NCBI GenBank assembly: GCA_947174825.1
Contig: CAMWKN010000078.1
Span: 1 to 7,018 of the forward strand
Direction of reading: 5' to 3'
Origin: an uncultured Clostridium sp.
Lineage (GTDB): Bacteria; Bacillota_A; Clostridia; Lachnospirales; Lachnospiraceae
DNA length: 7,018 bases
The notes under the pieces are model-generated. The model was not told where the DNA came from. It ran no database searches and saw only the letters and a list, made by a program, of their open reading frames with translations. Position 1 is the first letter of the stretch. Every line of letters begins with the position of its first letter. A program made the position numbers and the translations under genes. Shown piece by piece: positions 1 through 6,323 of this stretch.

Positions 1-168
1 ATCTGTCTTTTTGTTGCCCACATACACACTGGAAGCCGGATCATTTCCCACCTGAATCACCGCCAGGGTAATCTCCACGCCTTCCTTTTGTAACTGTGCA
101 ACCTGCTCTTTCAATTCATCTTTGATTTCCGTGGAAATCTTTTTTCCATCAATTAATTTTGCTGCCAT
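1..168 (-). CDS. folD: Bifunctional methylenetetrahydrofolate dehydrogenase / methenyltetrahydrofolate cyclohydrolase FolD, N-terminal part
   Basis: The first 56 codons are present and the gene runs off the left edge; the family is usually about 280-290 residues. FolD oxidises 5,10-methylene-THF to 5,10-methenyl-THF with NAD(P)+ and hydrolyses it to 10-formyl-THF in the cytoplasm, supplying one-carbon units for purines and formyl-Met-tRNA. The visible part matches the FolD N-terminus: AKLIDGKKIS at residues 3-12, LAVIQVGNDPASSVYVGNKK at 35-54. It contains the family's YxxxK motif, with Tyr49 and the expected catalytic Lys53. The ATG at 168-166 follows AGGAG (180-176) at a 7-nt spacing, which fixes the start. 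It is separated from the upstream kinase by 138 bp holding two hairpins and a possible -10 box. The identification rests on a short but highly characteristic N-terminus. Confidence 0.93.
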   Translation of the reverse strand, partial: MAAKLIDGKKISTEIKDELKEQVAQLQKEGVEITLAVIQVGNDPASSVYVGNKKTD

Positions 169-187
169 CCGACCTCTCCTTTAACTA

Positions 188-193
188 ATTATA
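188..193 (-). promoter_or_regulatory. Possible -10 element for folD (tentative)
   Basis: Read on the minus strand this is a perfect TATAAT. It would start transcription near 181 and leave a leader of only about 13 nt that begins at the ribosome binding site. At the 17-bp spacing the -35 position (216-211) reads ATCAAA, a poor match to TTGACA, and there is no TGn extended -10. The region is A/T-rich, so a chance match is quite possible. The alternative is that folD is expressed only by read-through from the kinase gene. Confidence 0.3.
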
Positions 194-221
194 TACTCCC
201 ATACTCTCTATTTGATTGATG

Positions 222-243
222 GGAAGAACGCTTGCGTTCTTCC
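222..243. other. Perfect 10-bp inverted repeat between kinase and folD
   Basis: Arms at 222-231 and 234-243 are perfectly complementary (GGAAGAACGC and GCGTTCTTCC) with a 2-nt centre. As RNA it would fold as 9 bp closed by a 4-nt loop. On the minus strand, the direction of the genes, it is followed by ATCAATCAAA and not by a U-run, so it is not a canonical intrinsic terminator. It directly abuts the larger hairpin at 244-303. Possible roles are mRNA 3'-end protection, processing, pausing, or a dispersed palindromic repeat; the sequence does not decide. Confidence 0.7.
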
Positions 244-308
244 AGACTTGACTTAGTTTCACTTCGCATAATGTTTTTCATGCGTTAGTGAAACTTCAAG
301 TCTTTTTT
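244..308 (+). terminator. Long imperfect hairpin with a T-run on the plus strand, at the 3' end of the kinase gene
   Basis: Three nested stem segments are visible: 244-251 with 296-303 (8 bp), 255-263 with 287-295 (9 bp), and 265-269 with 280-284 (5 bp), closing on a 10-nt loop at 270-279. A T-run at 303-308 follows on the plus strand, so the intrinsic-terminator layout points against antisense transcription. No gene that it would terminate is visible on the plus strand. For the minus-strand mRNA the hairpin begins right after the kinase stop codon and lacks a U-tract. It may then be a processing or stability element, or a weak terminator. The structure is clear; the role is uncertain. Confidence 0.55.
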
Positions 309-1992
309 ATACTTTGAAAATGCTACCACCGACAAACTCCCGCATCAGAGAGTTTTTCGGAATATCCTCTGTACTGATACTGATAAAATAATCCAAAAAT
401 TTCAGCAGGCGTTTCGCCTCAATGTATTCCGGCGCATCCTTTGGAATCCCAAACAGAATCGCCTCCGCCTGCGGTTTCAACACCGCCAGTTCATAGATCA
501 AGGCGGAATTAAACATCACATCGGCTTCTTCCTGAAATGGGAATATGTAATTATCTTCGCCTCTGCGGACAGAAGGCCACATACCGATAGTATGTGCTGC
601 GGAAGCGCCTCTGGTTCTGGCATCCCTGACCATACGCCTGATCAAACGACCGTCTGTAGTGGAAATCCGATTATGCTCATCAATATTAATCTGTGTCAGG
701 GCACTGATATATATCTTGAATTTACTCTCTCCCGGCAAGGTATAGGATAATTTGTCATTCAGTCCATGGATTCCCTCAATTACCAAAATATCATCTGCCT
801 TGAGTTGCTTAAAATCTCCTTTGAATTCTTTCCGTCCCAACAGGAAGTTAAAGGTCGGCAATTCCACCCGCTCTCCTGCCAGCAGTCGGTTCATCTGCTG
901 ATTAAATAATTCCACATCAATGGCTTCCAGACATTCAAAGTCATAATTTCCATTTTCATCTAAAGGAGTATCCTCCCGGTTTTTGAAATAATTATCCAGT
1001 GCAATTGGATGAGGATTCAACCCCAAAGTCCTTAACTGAATGGATAAACGATGCGAGAAAGAGGTTTTACCAGAGGAAGATGGTCCTGCAATCATAATAA
1101 ATTTCTTGCTGGGATCCTTGGCTATCTGCTCGGCAATCTGTGCAATTTTCTTCTCCTGCAGCGCCTCCTGTACCAGAATCAGATCCGATACACCGCCATG
1201 GGAAATCACTTCATTTAATGCTCCCACCGTATCCACATTCACCATTTTGCCCCAGTCACTTGCCTCCTGTAAGGTACGGAATAATTTCGGACTAGGCTGA
1301 TGTGAAGATATCTGATCCGGCGTCTTGCGGTTTGGCAGATTAATCATAAAGCCGGCCCCATATGGCTCCAGGCTGAAATATTTAAGAAATCCGGTAGACG
1401 GCGGCATATACCCAAAAAAAAAATCCTCGAAACCGTCCAGGGTATAAATATTTACCTTGGAAACACGACGGTACTCAAAGAGACGTTTTTTGTCCAGCAT
1501 GCCATGTTTTTCAAACAAATCCAATGCTTCTTCGGTATCAATGGAACGTTGCAGAAATGGCATATCCCGGTGTACCAGTTCCTTCATATATTGCTCCACC
1601 TCTGCCAGCAATTCCGGTGTAATCTCCACCCCATCTGCCTCGCAATAGCAGCTGTCACCAATCTGGTATTTTATAAAGACATTGTTCAATCCCTGATCCC
1701 CACAAACCGCATAAAAGGCACGAAGCATCAAGAGCGTCACGCCCCTGACATAAGTCTTATGCCCACTGTTTGTTGCAGTAGTCAGAAATTCGATCTTTTG
1801 TATTGTTCCAATTTTTTTATTTAATTCTACCAATTTTCCCTGTTTTTTTGCCAGAATAATATCATAAGGATATTCCTTCTGCACTTGTTTAGCAATCACT
1901 TCATATGTAGTGCCAGCCGGATATTCCTGATCTAACAGCCGTTCCTCCCCCTGAATGATTACGCAAATTTTATTTTCTGTATTTGTACTCAT
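307..1992 (-). CDS. Nucleoside kinase (uridine kinase-like) with N-terminal TGS and ThrRS second-additional-type domains
   Basis: A 561-residue cytoplasmic protein, probably an ATP-dependent nucleoside kinase of the PRK/uridine kinase superfamily acting in salvage. Residues 8-70 look like a TGS domain. Residues about 78-230 resemble the threonyl-tRNA synthetase second additional domain, but I see no HxxxH metal motif there, so editing activity is unlikely. The kinase half begins near 265: Walker A GPSSSGKTS at 303-311, a uridine-kinase-like LDNYFKNREDTP at 332-343, a Walker B-like stretch ILVIEGIHGLN at 402-412, and an Arg-rich lid (RLIRRMVRDARTRG) at 449-462. I start at ATG 1992 because AAAGGAGG lies 8 nt upstream; in-frame ATGs at 2016 and 2046 lack this. 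The gap to trmK is 102 bp with no terminator. A T10 tract crosses codons 190-193. The exact nucleoside substrate cannot be told from sequence. Confidence 0.88.
   Translation of the reverse strand: MSTNTENKICVIIQGEERLLDQEYPAGTTYEVIAKQVQKEYPYDIILAKKQGKLVELNKKIGTIQKIEFLTTATNSGHKTYVRGVTLLMLRAFYAVCGDQGLNNVFIKYQIGDSCYCEADGVEITPELLAEVEQYMKELVHRDMPFLQRSIDTEEALDLFEKHGMLDKKRLFEYRRVSKVNIYTLDGFEDFFFGYMPPSTGFLKYFSLEPYGAGFMINLPNRKTPDQISSHQPSPKLFRTLQEASDWGKMVNVDTVGALNEVISHGGVSDLILVQEALQEKKIAQIAEQIAKDPSKKFIMIAGPSSSGKTSFSHRLSIQLRTLGLNPHPIALDNYFKNREDTPLDENGNYDFECLEAIDVELFNQQMNRLLAGERVELPTFNFLLGRKEFKGDFKQLKADDILVIEGIHGLNDKLSYTLPGESKFKIYISALTQINIDEHNRISTTDGRLIRRMVRDARTRGASAAHTIGMWPSVRRGEDNYIFPFQEEADVMFNSALIYELAVLKPQAEAILFGIPKDAPEYIEAKRLLKFLDYFISISTEDIPKNSLMREFVGGSIFKV
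1414..1423 (-). repeat. Ten-base homopolymer (T10 in the coding strand) inside the kinase gene
   Basis: Ten consecutive A on the plus strand, read as T10 in the coding strand, encode the end of Asp190 and Phe191-Phe193 of the kinase. The tract lies between the TGS/SAD half and the kinase half. Losing one T gives a stop after about 215 residues; gaining one gives a stop after about 203. Either product would keep the N-terminal domains and lose the kinase. The frame is open in this sequence. Confidence 0.9.
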
Positions 1993-2000
1993 ACTGCGAG

Positions 2001-2010
2001 CCTCCTTTCT
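2001..2010 (-). promoter_or_regulatory. Strong ribosome binding site that sets the kinase start
   Basis: Minus-strand AGAAAGGAGG ends 8 nt before the ATG at 1992-1990. It is nearly fully complementary to the 16S 3' end and favours this start over two in-frame upstream ATGs (2016 and 2046), one of which lies only a few bases upstream of this site. The longer forms would add 8 or 18 residues with no recognisable domain. Confidence 0.85.
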
Positions 2011-2094
2011 TATCATCCAATAGCAGCCTCGGAAGTTCCTTCTCATCTACAACACAAAGACCTATATGCTGATTCTGTCTCCGTTATTCTTTCT

Positions 2095-2799
2095 CTATCT
2101 CTCATCCAAAACAGAAGAATCCAACAGATCTAACACCAAGTCAATTGCATCTGCCTCCTGCCGCAACTGTTCCAGTCTTTCCGAATCACTCCCCAGCGGA
2201 AACTGTGCCAAAATGTTTGCCACCCGACATTTTTCTGCTTCCATATACTGTCGGAATACCGGATGTTTCTGCCGGATCAAATCCCTTCCATATGTATATT
2301 CTACTGCCTGCAAATAATGCTCTGTTCCAGGGACTGCTCTTAATACTACATAGTATTTTCCCATATCCTGCACCATGTCTTCTCTGGCAATCCGAAAGCC
2401 CAGTTCATGAAGACAAGTTCGAATTCGATAGACCTCTGACTGTGGTGATAATACCAGCTCCCGTGCTGCCTTTGTCACCTCTGGATGCGCCCGTAAAATC
2501 TGTTCCATCAGTGCTCCACCCATTCCACTGATCAATATGGCATCCGCCTCACCAGGCTGCAGCTGCTCCAGTCCATCCGATAGACGGAGTTCGATTTGCT
2601 CCTGTAGACCGCTTTCCACCACATGTTCCGATGCCCGCCCTAAAGGTCCCTCCCGGACATCCATAGCTATTGCCTTTCTGACTCTACTATTGGATACTAA
2701 ATAGATGGAAGTAAAACCATGATCACAACCAATATCTGCCAGCACTCCACCTGACAGTACCTGATCTGCCACCATCTGCAGACGTTTGGATAACTGCAT
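2095..2799 (-). CDS. trmK: tRNA (adenine(22)-N(1))-methyltransferase TrmK
   Basis: A 234-residue SAM-dependent methyltransferase (COG2384/YqfN family, about the usual length) that methylates N1 of A22 in the tRNA D-arm region. The Rossmann core shows motif I as DIGCDHG at 22-28, the acidic SAM-ribose residue in MDVREGPLG (Asp47), the family hallmark SGMGG at 91-95, and SPQSE at 118-122. The C-terminal portion from about 165 is helical and charged, matching the family's C-terminal coiled coil. The start lies at the rpoD stop: ATG at 2799 overlaps it by one base (TGATG). A GTG one codon earlier (2802) would overlap by four bases and add one residue. Either arrangement implies translational coupling to rpoD. 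AAGGA just upstream sits better for the GTG, but the ATG gives a typical MQLSKRL beginning, so I prefer it. Confidence 0.93.
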   Translation of the reverse strand: MQLSKRLQMVADQVLSGGVLADIGCDHGFTSIYLVSNSRVRKAIAMDVREGPLGRASEHVVESGLQEQIELRLSDGLEQLQPGEADAILISGMGGALMEQILRAHPEVTKAARELVLSPQSEVYRIRTCLHELGFRIAREDMVQDMGKYYVVLRAVPGTEHYLQAVEYTYGRDLIRQKHPVFRQYMEAEKCRVANILAQFPLGSDSERLEQLRQEADAIDLVLDLLDSSVLDER

Positions 2800-4304
2800 C
2801 ACTCCAGATAATCCTTGAGCTTACGGCTACGGCTTGGATGTCTCAGTTTACGGAGTGCTTTCGCTTCAATCTGTCGGATGCGCTCACGGGTAACTTTAAA
2901 CTCTTTTCCAACCTCTTCTAAGGTTCTGGCTCGTCCATCCTCTAATCCAAAACGCAGCTTCAAAACTTTCTGTTCCCGTTCGGTCAAGGTGCCTAACACC
3001 TCATCCAACTGCTCACGCAGCAGCGTAAAAGCAGCCGCCTCTGCCGGTACCGGCACATTATCATCCTGAATAAAATCTCCCAGATGGCTGTCCTCTTCCT
3101 CACCGATTGGAGTCTCCAAAGACACCGGCTCCAATGATATTTTCTGAATCTCCCGAACCCGTTCCACCGGCATGCCCATCTGCTCCGCAATCTCCTCCGG
3201 ATAAGGCTCTCTACCCAGCTCCTGCAAAAGCTGACGCTGTACCCGCACAAATTTATTGATAGTTTCTACCATATGCACCGGAATTCGAATGGTTCTCGCC
3301 TGATCCGCAATGGCTCTGGTAATCGCCTGGCGAATCCACCATGTCGCATAGGTACTGAACTTGTACCCCTTTTTATAGTCAAATTTTTCTACTGCTTTAA
3401 TTAATCCCAGATTTCCCTCCTGAATCAAATCCAGGAACAACATGCCACGTCCCACATATCTCTTGGCAATACTAACCACCAGACGGAGATTTGCTTCTGC
3501 CAGTTTCTTTTTCGCTGCCATATCTCCTTCTTCCATGAGTTTTGCCAGCACTACCTCTTCATCGGCAGTCAATAACGGCACCTTACCAATCTCTTTGAGA
3601 TACATGCGCACCGGATCCTCAATACTGACTCCATCTGGTACCGTCAAATCAATATTTTCAATTTCCTCATCATCTGGCACATCTCCACTGTTTTCCAGTT
3701 CCAGAATCATTTCATCCTCGTCATCCCGGTCATCGGAAATCTGCAGCACGTCTACATTTTTCTGTGCCAGATAATCATAAATTGCCTCGGCACGTTCCTC
3801 TGTCAGCTCAATATCTTTGAAAAAATTATTGATCTCATTACTTTCCAGCACATTTTTCTTGGTTTTTGCCAGTTCCAACAGCGCTACCAGACGCTCCTGA
3901 AATTTCTTTGCCTCATCCTCCGCTGTAGAATTCTTTTTCTCTGCCGACTTTGCTGAAGAAGACTTGTCCCGTTTTGTCTCTGCCGCCTTTTTCGTTGTCT
4001 TTGTCTGGCTAGACGCAGCAAACTCTGCCTCCGCTTTGGAGACACTGTCAGCTTTTGACTTTGTTCCTGCTGCTTTTTTTGCCTTGGAAGCTTCCTTGCC
4101 TTTTTCCTTGGATGTATCGCCAGCCTTTCCCTTAGACGAACTATCCTTTTTTTCCTGAGACATATCTTCTGATTTTGCTTTTGAGGTCTCTTTTTTCTTT
4201 GCCGCAGTGGATTTCACAGATGTTTTGGTAGATGTCTTTTTTGCCGCAGTTTTTTTAGCCTTTTCCTCTACCTGCTCCGTATTTTTTTTCTTTTCTGCTG
4301 CCAT
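2799..4304 (-). CDS. rpoD: RNA polymerase primary sigma factor RpoD/SigA with long basic N-terminal extension
   Basis: The housekeeping sigma-70 factor (501 residues) directs RNA polymerase to TTGACA/TATAAT promoters. Domains in order: a low-complexity Lys/Ala/Ser/Thr extension at 1-131; region 1.1 at about 132-188; an acidic linker at 191-217; region 1.2 at about 227-259; region 2 at about 264-345, including [15 protein letters not shown] (314-328) for -10 melting and [18 protein letters not shown] (328-345) for -10 recognition; region 3 at about 347-420; region 4 at about 430-490 with the -35-binding helix-turn-helix in [20 protein letters not shown] (461-480). B. subtilis SigA is about 371 residues, so the extension explains the extra length. 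The ATG at 4304 has AAGGAAGG (4318-4311) six nt upstream; Met48 has no comparable site. It lies 58 bp after dnaG with no terminator between, and its stop overlaps trmK. Confidence 0.97.
   Translation of the reverse strand: MAAEKKKNTEQVEEKAKKTAAKKTSTKTSVKSTAAKKKETSKAKSEDMSQEKKDSSSKGKAGDTSKEKGKEASKAKKAAGTKSKADSVSKAEAEFAASSQTKTTKKAAETKRDKSSSAKSAEKKNSTAEDEAKKFQERLVALLELAKTKKNVLESNEINNFFKDIELTEERAEAIYDYLAQKNVDVLQISDDRDDEDEMILELENSGDVPDDEEIENIDLTVPDGVSIEDPVRMYLKEIGKVPLLTADEEVVLAKLMEEGDMAAKKKLAEANLRLVVSIAKRYVGRGMLFLDLIQEGNLGLIKAVEKFDYKKGYKFSTYATWWIRQAITRAIADQARTIRIPVHMVETINKFVRVQRQLLQELGREPYPEEIAEQMGMPVERVREIQKISLEPVSLETPIGEEEDSHLGDFIQDDNVPVPAEAAAFTLLREQLDEVLGTLTEREQKVLKLRFGLEDGRARTLEEVGKEFKVTRERIRQIEAKALRKLRHPSRSRKLKDYLE
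3912..4304 (-). other. Low-complexity Lys/Ala/Ser/Thr-rich N-terminal extension of RpoD
   Basis: Residues 1-131 of the sigma factor. By hand count about 36 Lys, 23 Ala, 21 Ser and 14 Thr fall in the first 130 residues (roughly 70%), with about 14 Glu, 6 Asp and one Arg, giving a net charge near +17. There is no Trp, Tyr, Cys or His and only one Phe. Irregular short units of the SKxK/KKxA type recur, like histone-H1-type tails. The segment should be disordered and precedes the canonical region 1.1. It is in frame behind a good ribosome binding site, so it is probably translated. Confidence 0.85.
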
Positions 4305-4362
4305 GCTGTTCCTTCCTTTCTACTATGTAATAACGCTTGCAGTCATGCTTACTGTATCCATC

Positions 4363-6150
4363 TTATAGAGAAATATGCAGTTTCTCCGGATTTTGCAGCA
4401 TTTTTTTCTGCTGTACCAGCTCTTGTAACTCTCCCAGATCAGTTAAGGTTCTAGTACGGTATTCAATACTGTGTTCTTTAATCCGGATCACTAATTCATT
4501 GATCGCTTTCTCCTGTTCCTGTTTATTCATCTCAGCAGCAAAGTCTGTCTGAAACATATCTGCCACCTGTTTCTGTTCCGCAGCCTCCTGAAAATGACTG
4601 ATAATTCTGGCTGGCTGTAGTTCTCCCTGTTCCAGCTGCTGATATAGAAGTTCTGCCACCTGATGATATTGCTCGTCTACAAAATCTGCCGGCTGAATGA
4701 TCTTCTGTATTCGTTTATATAATTCCGGTTGCTCGATTAACCAGGATAAAAACAAACGATAGGTATAAGCAATCCCATCCTCTGGGTTGTTTTTTCCCTG
4801 TCTGGCATGCTCCCTGCTTTCCTGCATCCGTTTTTCCATCACTTCCTGATATCCATCCGGCATCTGATTCGCATACTGGATAATCAAACTTCGCAGATCT
4901 TCCTGTCGGATATGATATTTCGCCGCCAGAGCTTCCAAATAACTGTCCCGTTTTACTTTATCCTCAAACACTAGAAGTTTTTTTGCCATCTCATGAATAA
5001 AACGAGTGCGCTGTTCCGGATCTGAACTATCATATTCCTGCCGCAGAACACCAATCTCAAAGAAGAAACTGTTCTCTGCCTGATCCATTCGCTCCTGAAA
5101 GGCTTCGGCTCCCAATGCCTTGATAAACTCATCCGGATCCTTGTAGGGATCCATATGAATAACTCTGCCAGTAATCCCGGCACGGCGCAAAATCGGAATC
5201 GCCCGAAGTGCTGCCTTGGTTCCAGCCGCATCACTGTCGTAGGTCAAAAGCACTTCTTCCGTATAACGCCGCAGCAACATCGCCTGCTGCTCTGTAAATG
5301 CGGTACCCAGAGAAGCTACCGCTCCAGTAAAACCAGCTTGGTGCAGTGCAATAACATCCATATATCCTTCACACAGGATTAGATTTTTCCGTTTTCCCTG
5401 CTTGGCATAATTCAGTCCAAAAAGATTCCGGCTTTTATCAAATAATTTGGTTTCCGGCGAGTTGAGATATTTGGGTTTGGCATCTCCCATAACTCTGCCT
5501 CCAAAACCAATGACGCGGTTATTCACATCCATAATAGGAAAGATAACCCGATTCCAAAATTTGTCATAGACACCACGCTCATCCATTTTGAATAAACCGC
5601 TTTCCTGTAAGCTACGGTCATCATAGCCCTCATGTCTAAGATACTGATAGAGTTCGCCGCCACCCTGCCCGGCATAGCCCAGTCCAAAGCGTCTAATCGT
5701 ATCCTCTGACAGTTCCCGCTTCCTCAGGTATTCATATCCAATCTGTCCCTGTGGCGATTTTAGCTTGGCATAATAATAGCTGGCGGCTTTCCGGTTAATT
5801 TCCAGCAAAAGCATGCGCAGATTTTCTTCTTGTTTCTGCTTGGCAGACAATTCCTGCTTCGGCAGTGTGATACCAGCTCGCTCCGCTAAATACTCCATGG
5901 CTTCCGGAAAACTGTAATTCTCATACTCCATCACAAAGGTCAACACGTTCCCTCCCACACCGCATCCAAAACACTTGTACATCTGTCTGGCTGGATTTAC
6001 AGAAAATGATGGGGATTTTTCATTATGGAATGGACACAAGCCGACATAACCACTGCCTGACCGCTTTAGCCTGACATAGGATCCAATCAGATCCACAATG
6101 TCATTGGCAGATCGGACCTGTTCTATCTGTTCTTCGGTGTATCTGCGCAT
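4363..6150 (-). CDS. dnaG: DNA primase DnaG
   Basis: A 595-residue primase that synthesises RNA primers for lagging-strand and origin replication with the DnaB-type helicase. The N-terminal CHC2 zinc finger has Cys39, His42, Cys60 and Cys63 (CPFH and CFGC). The RNA polymerase/TOPRIM core follows: RVIFPIMD at 201-208, GFGGRV at 215-220, the catalytic Glu261 in CEGYMD, Asp305 and Asp307 in TYDSDAAG, and DPDEF at 338-342. The rest, from about 380, is the C-terminal helicase-interaction region, rich in Gln/Glu and poorly conserved, as is typical. Length is normal for Firmicutes. The ATG at 6150 has AAGGAGG (6165-6159) at 8 nt. It lies downstream of the dgt terminator, so it needs its own promoter within about 6151-6228. 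I saw no convincing -35/-10 pair there. rpoD follows after 58 bp, probably on the same transcript. Confidence 0.97.
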   Translation of the reverse strand: MRRYTEEQIEQVRSANDIVDLIGSYVRLKRSGSGYVGLCPFHNEKSPSFSVNPARQMYKCFGCGVGGNVLTFVMEYENYSFPEAMEYLAERAGITLPKQELSAKQKQEENLRMLLLEINRKAASYYYAKLKSPQGQIGYEYLRKRELSEDTIRRFGLGYAGQGGGELYQYLRHEGYDDRSLQESGLFKMDERGVYDKFWNRVIFPIMDVNNRVIGFGGRVMGDAKPKYLNSPETKLFDKSRNLFGLNYAKQGKRKNLILCEGYMDVIALHQAGFTGAVASLGTAFTEQQAMLLRRYTEEVLLTYDSDAAGTKAALRAIPILRRAGITGRVIHMDPYKDPDEFIKALGAEAFQERMDQAENSFFFEIGVLRQEYDSSDPEQRTRFIHEMAKKLLVFEDKVKRDSYLEALAAKYHIRQEDLRSLIIQYANQMPDGYQEVMEKRMQESREHARQGKNNPEDGIAYTYRLFLSWLIEQPELYKRIQKIIQPADFVDEQYHQVAELLYQQLEQGELQPARIISHFQEAAEQKQVADMFQTDFAAEMNKQEQEKAINELVIRIKEHSIEYRTRTLTDLGELQELVQQKKMLQNPEKLHISL

Positions 6151-6228
6151 CCCGTCCCCCTCCTTCCTGCATCTCCAAAGCTGCGACCACTTGGGAAGTC
6201 ACACATCCTACTTAAAATTATTCGACAG

Positions 6229-6285
6229 AAAAAACCGATTTCCTTTTTTATTTTCAAAATAAATTGAAAAAAATAAGAAAATCGG
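6229..6285 (-). terminator. Intrinsic terminator downstream of dgt
   Basis: On the minus strand CCGATTTTC (6285-6277) pairs with GGAAATCGG (6243-6235), with one G-U wobble. The stem continues as an imperfect A/T-rich helix toward a small loop around 6258-6263. Six T follow directly (6234-6229). It begins about 38 nt after the dgt stop codon. The layout is canonical for dgt transcripts and separates dgt from dnaG. Confidence 0.85.
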
Positions 6286-6323
6286 CTAATGAATGAATAA
6301 ATATTATTTGTTGTGCCAGTTCT

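Noticed and set aside
169..306. THF riboswitch or other folate-sensing leader upstream of folD
   Set aside because: The gap holds two simple hairpins; I could not match the conserved core of the THF riboswitch as I remember it, and there is no expression-platform terminator in the gene direction.
1504..1824. Plus-strand open frame of 106 codons inside the kinase gene
   Set aside because: It is antisense to a well-supported coding region, has Cys/Ser-rich nonsense composition, and resembles no family. The same holds for other plus-strand frames at 1040-1300, 1457-1648, 2066-2317, 2145-2531, 2815-3069, 3442-3774, 3964-4158, 4337-4552, 5155-5382 and 6477-6791.
2993..3250. Minus-strand open frame of 85 codons within rpoD in another frame
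   Set aside because: It overlaps the conserved regions 3-4 of the sigma factor, is Arg/Trp/Cys-rich, and has no family resemblance. The similar frame at 4971-5234 inside dnaG was rejected for the same reason.
4161..4163. Met48 of RpoD as the true start, shortening the basic tail
   Set aside because: The upstream sequence has only a weak AGAAG close to the codon, while the ATG at 4304 has AAGGAAGG at good spacing. The tail would still be about 85 residues long.
4282..4289. A8 run near the rpoD start as a phase-variation tract
   Set aside because: Eight bases within consecutive Lys codons are expected in such a Lys-rich segment, and switching off an essential sigma factor is implausible.
4305..4362. 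Hairpin or terminator between dnaG and rpoD
   Set aside because: Only a 4-bp stem (CAGT/ACTG) with a 7-nt loop and no T-run could be found; TATAAG at 4368-4363 has no -35 partner.
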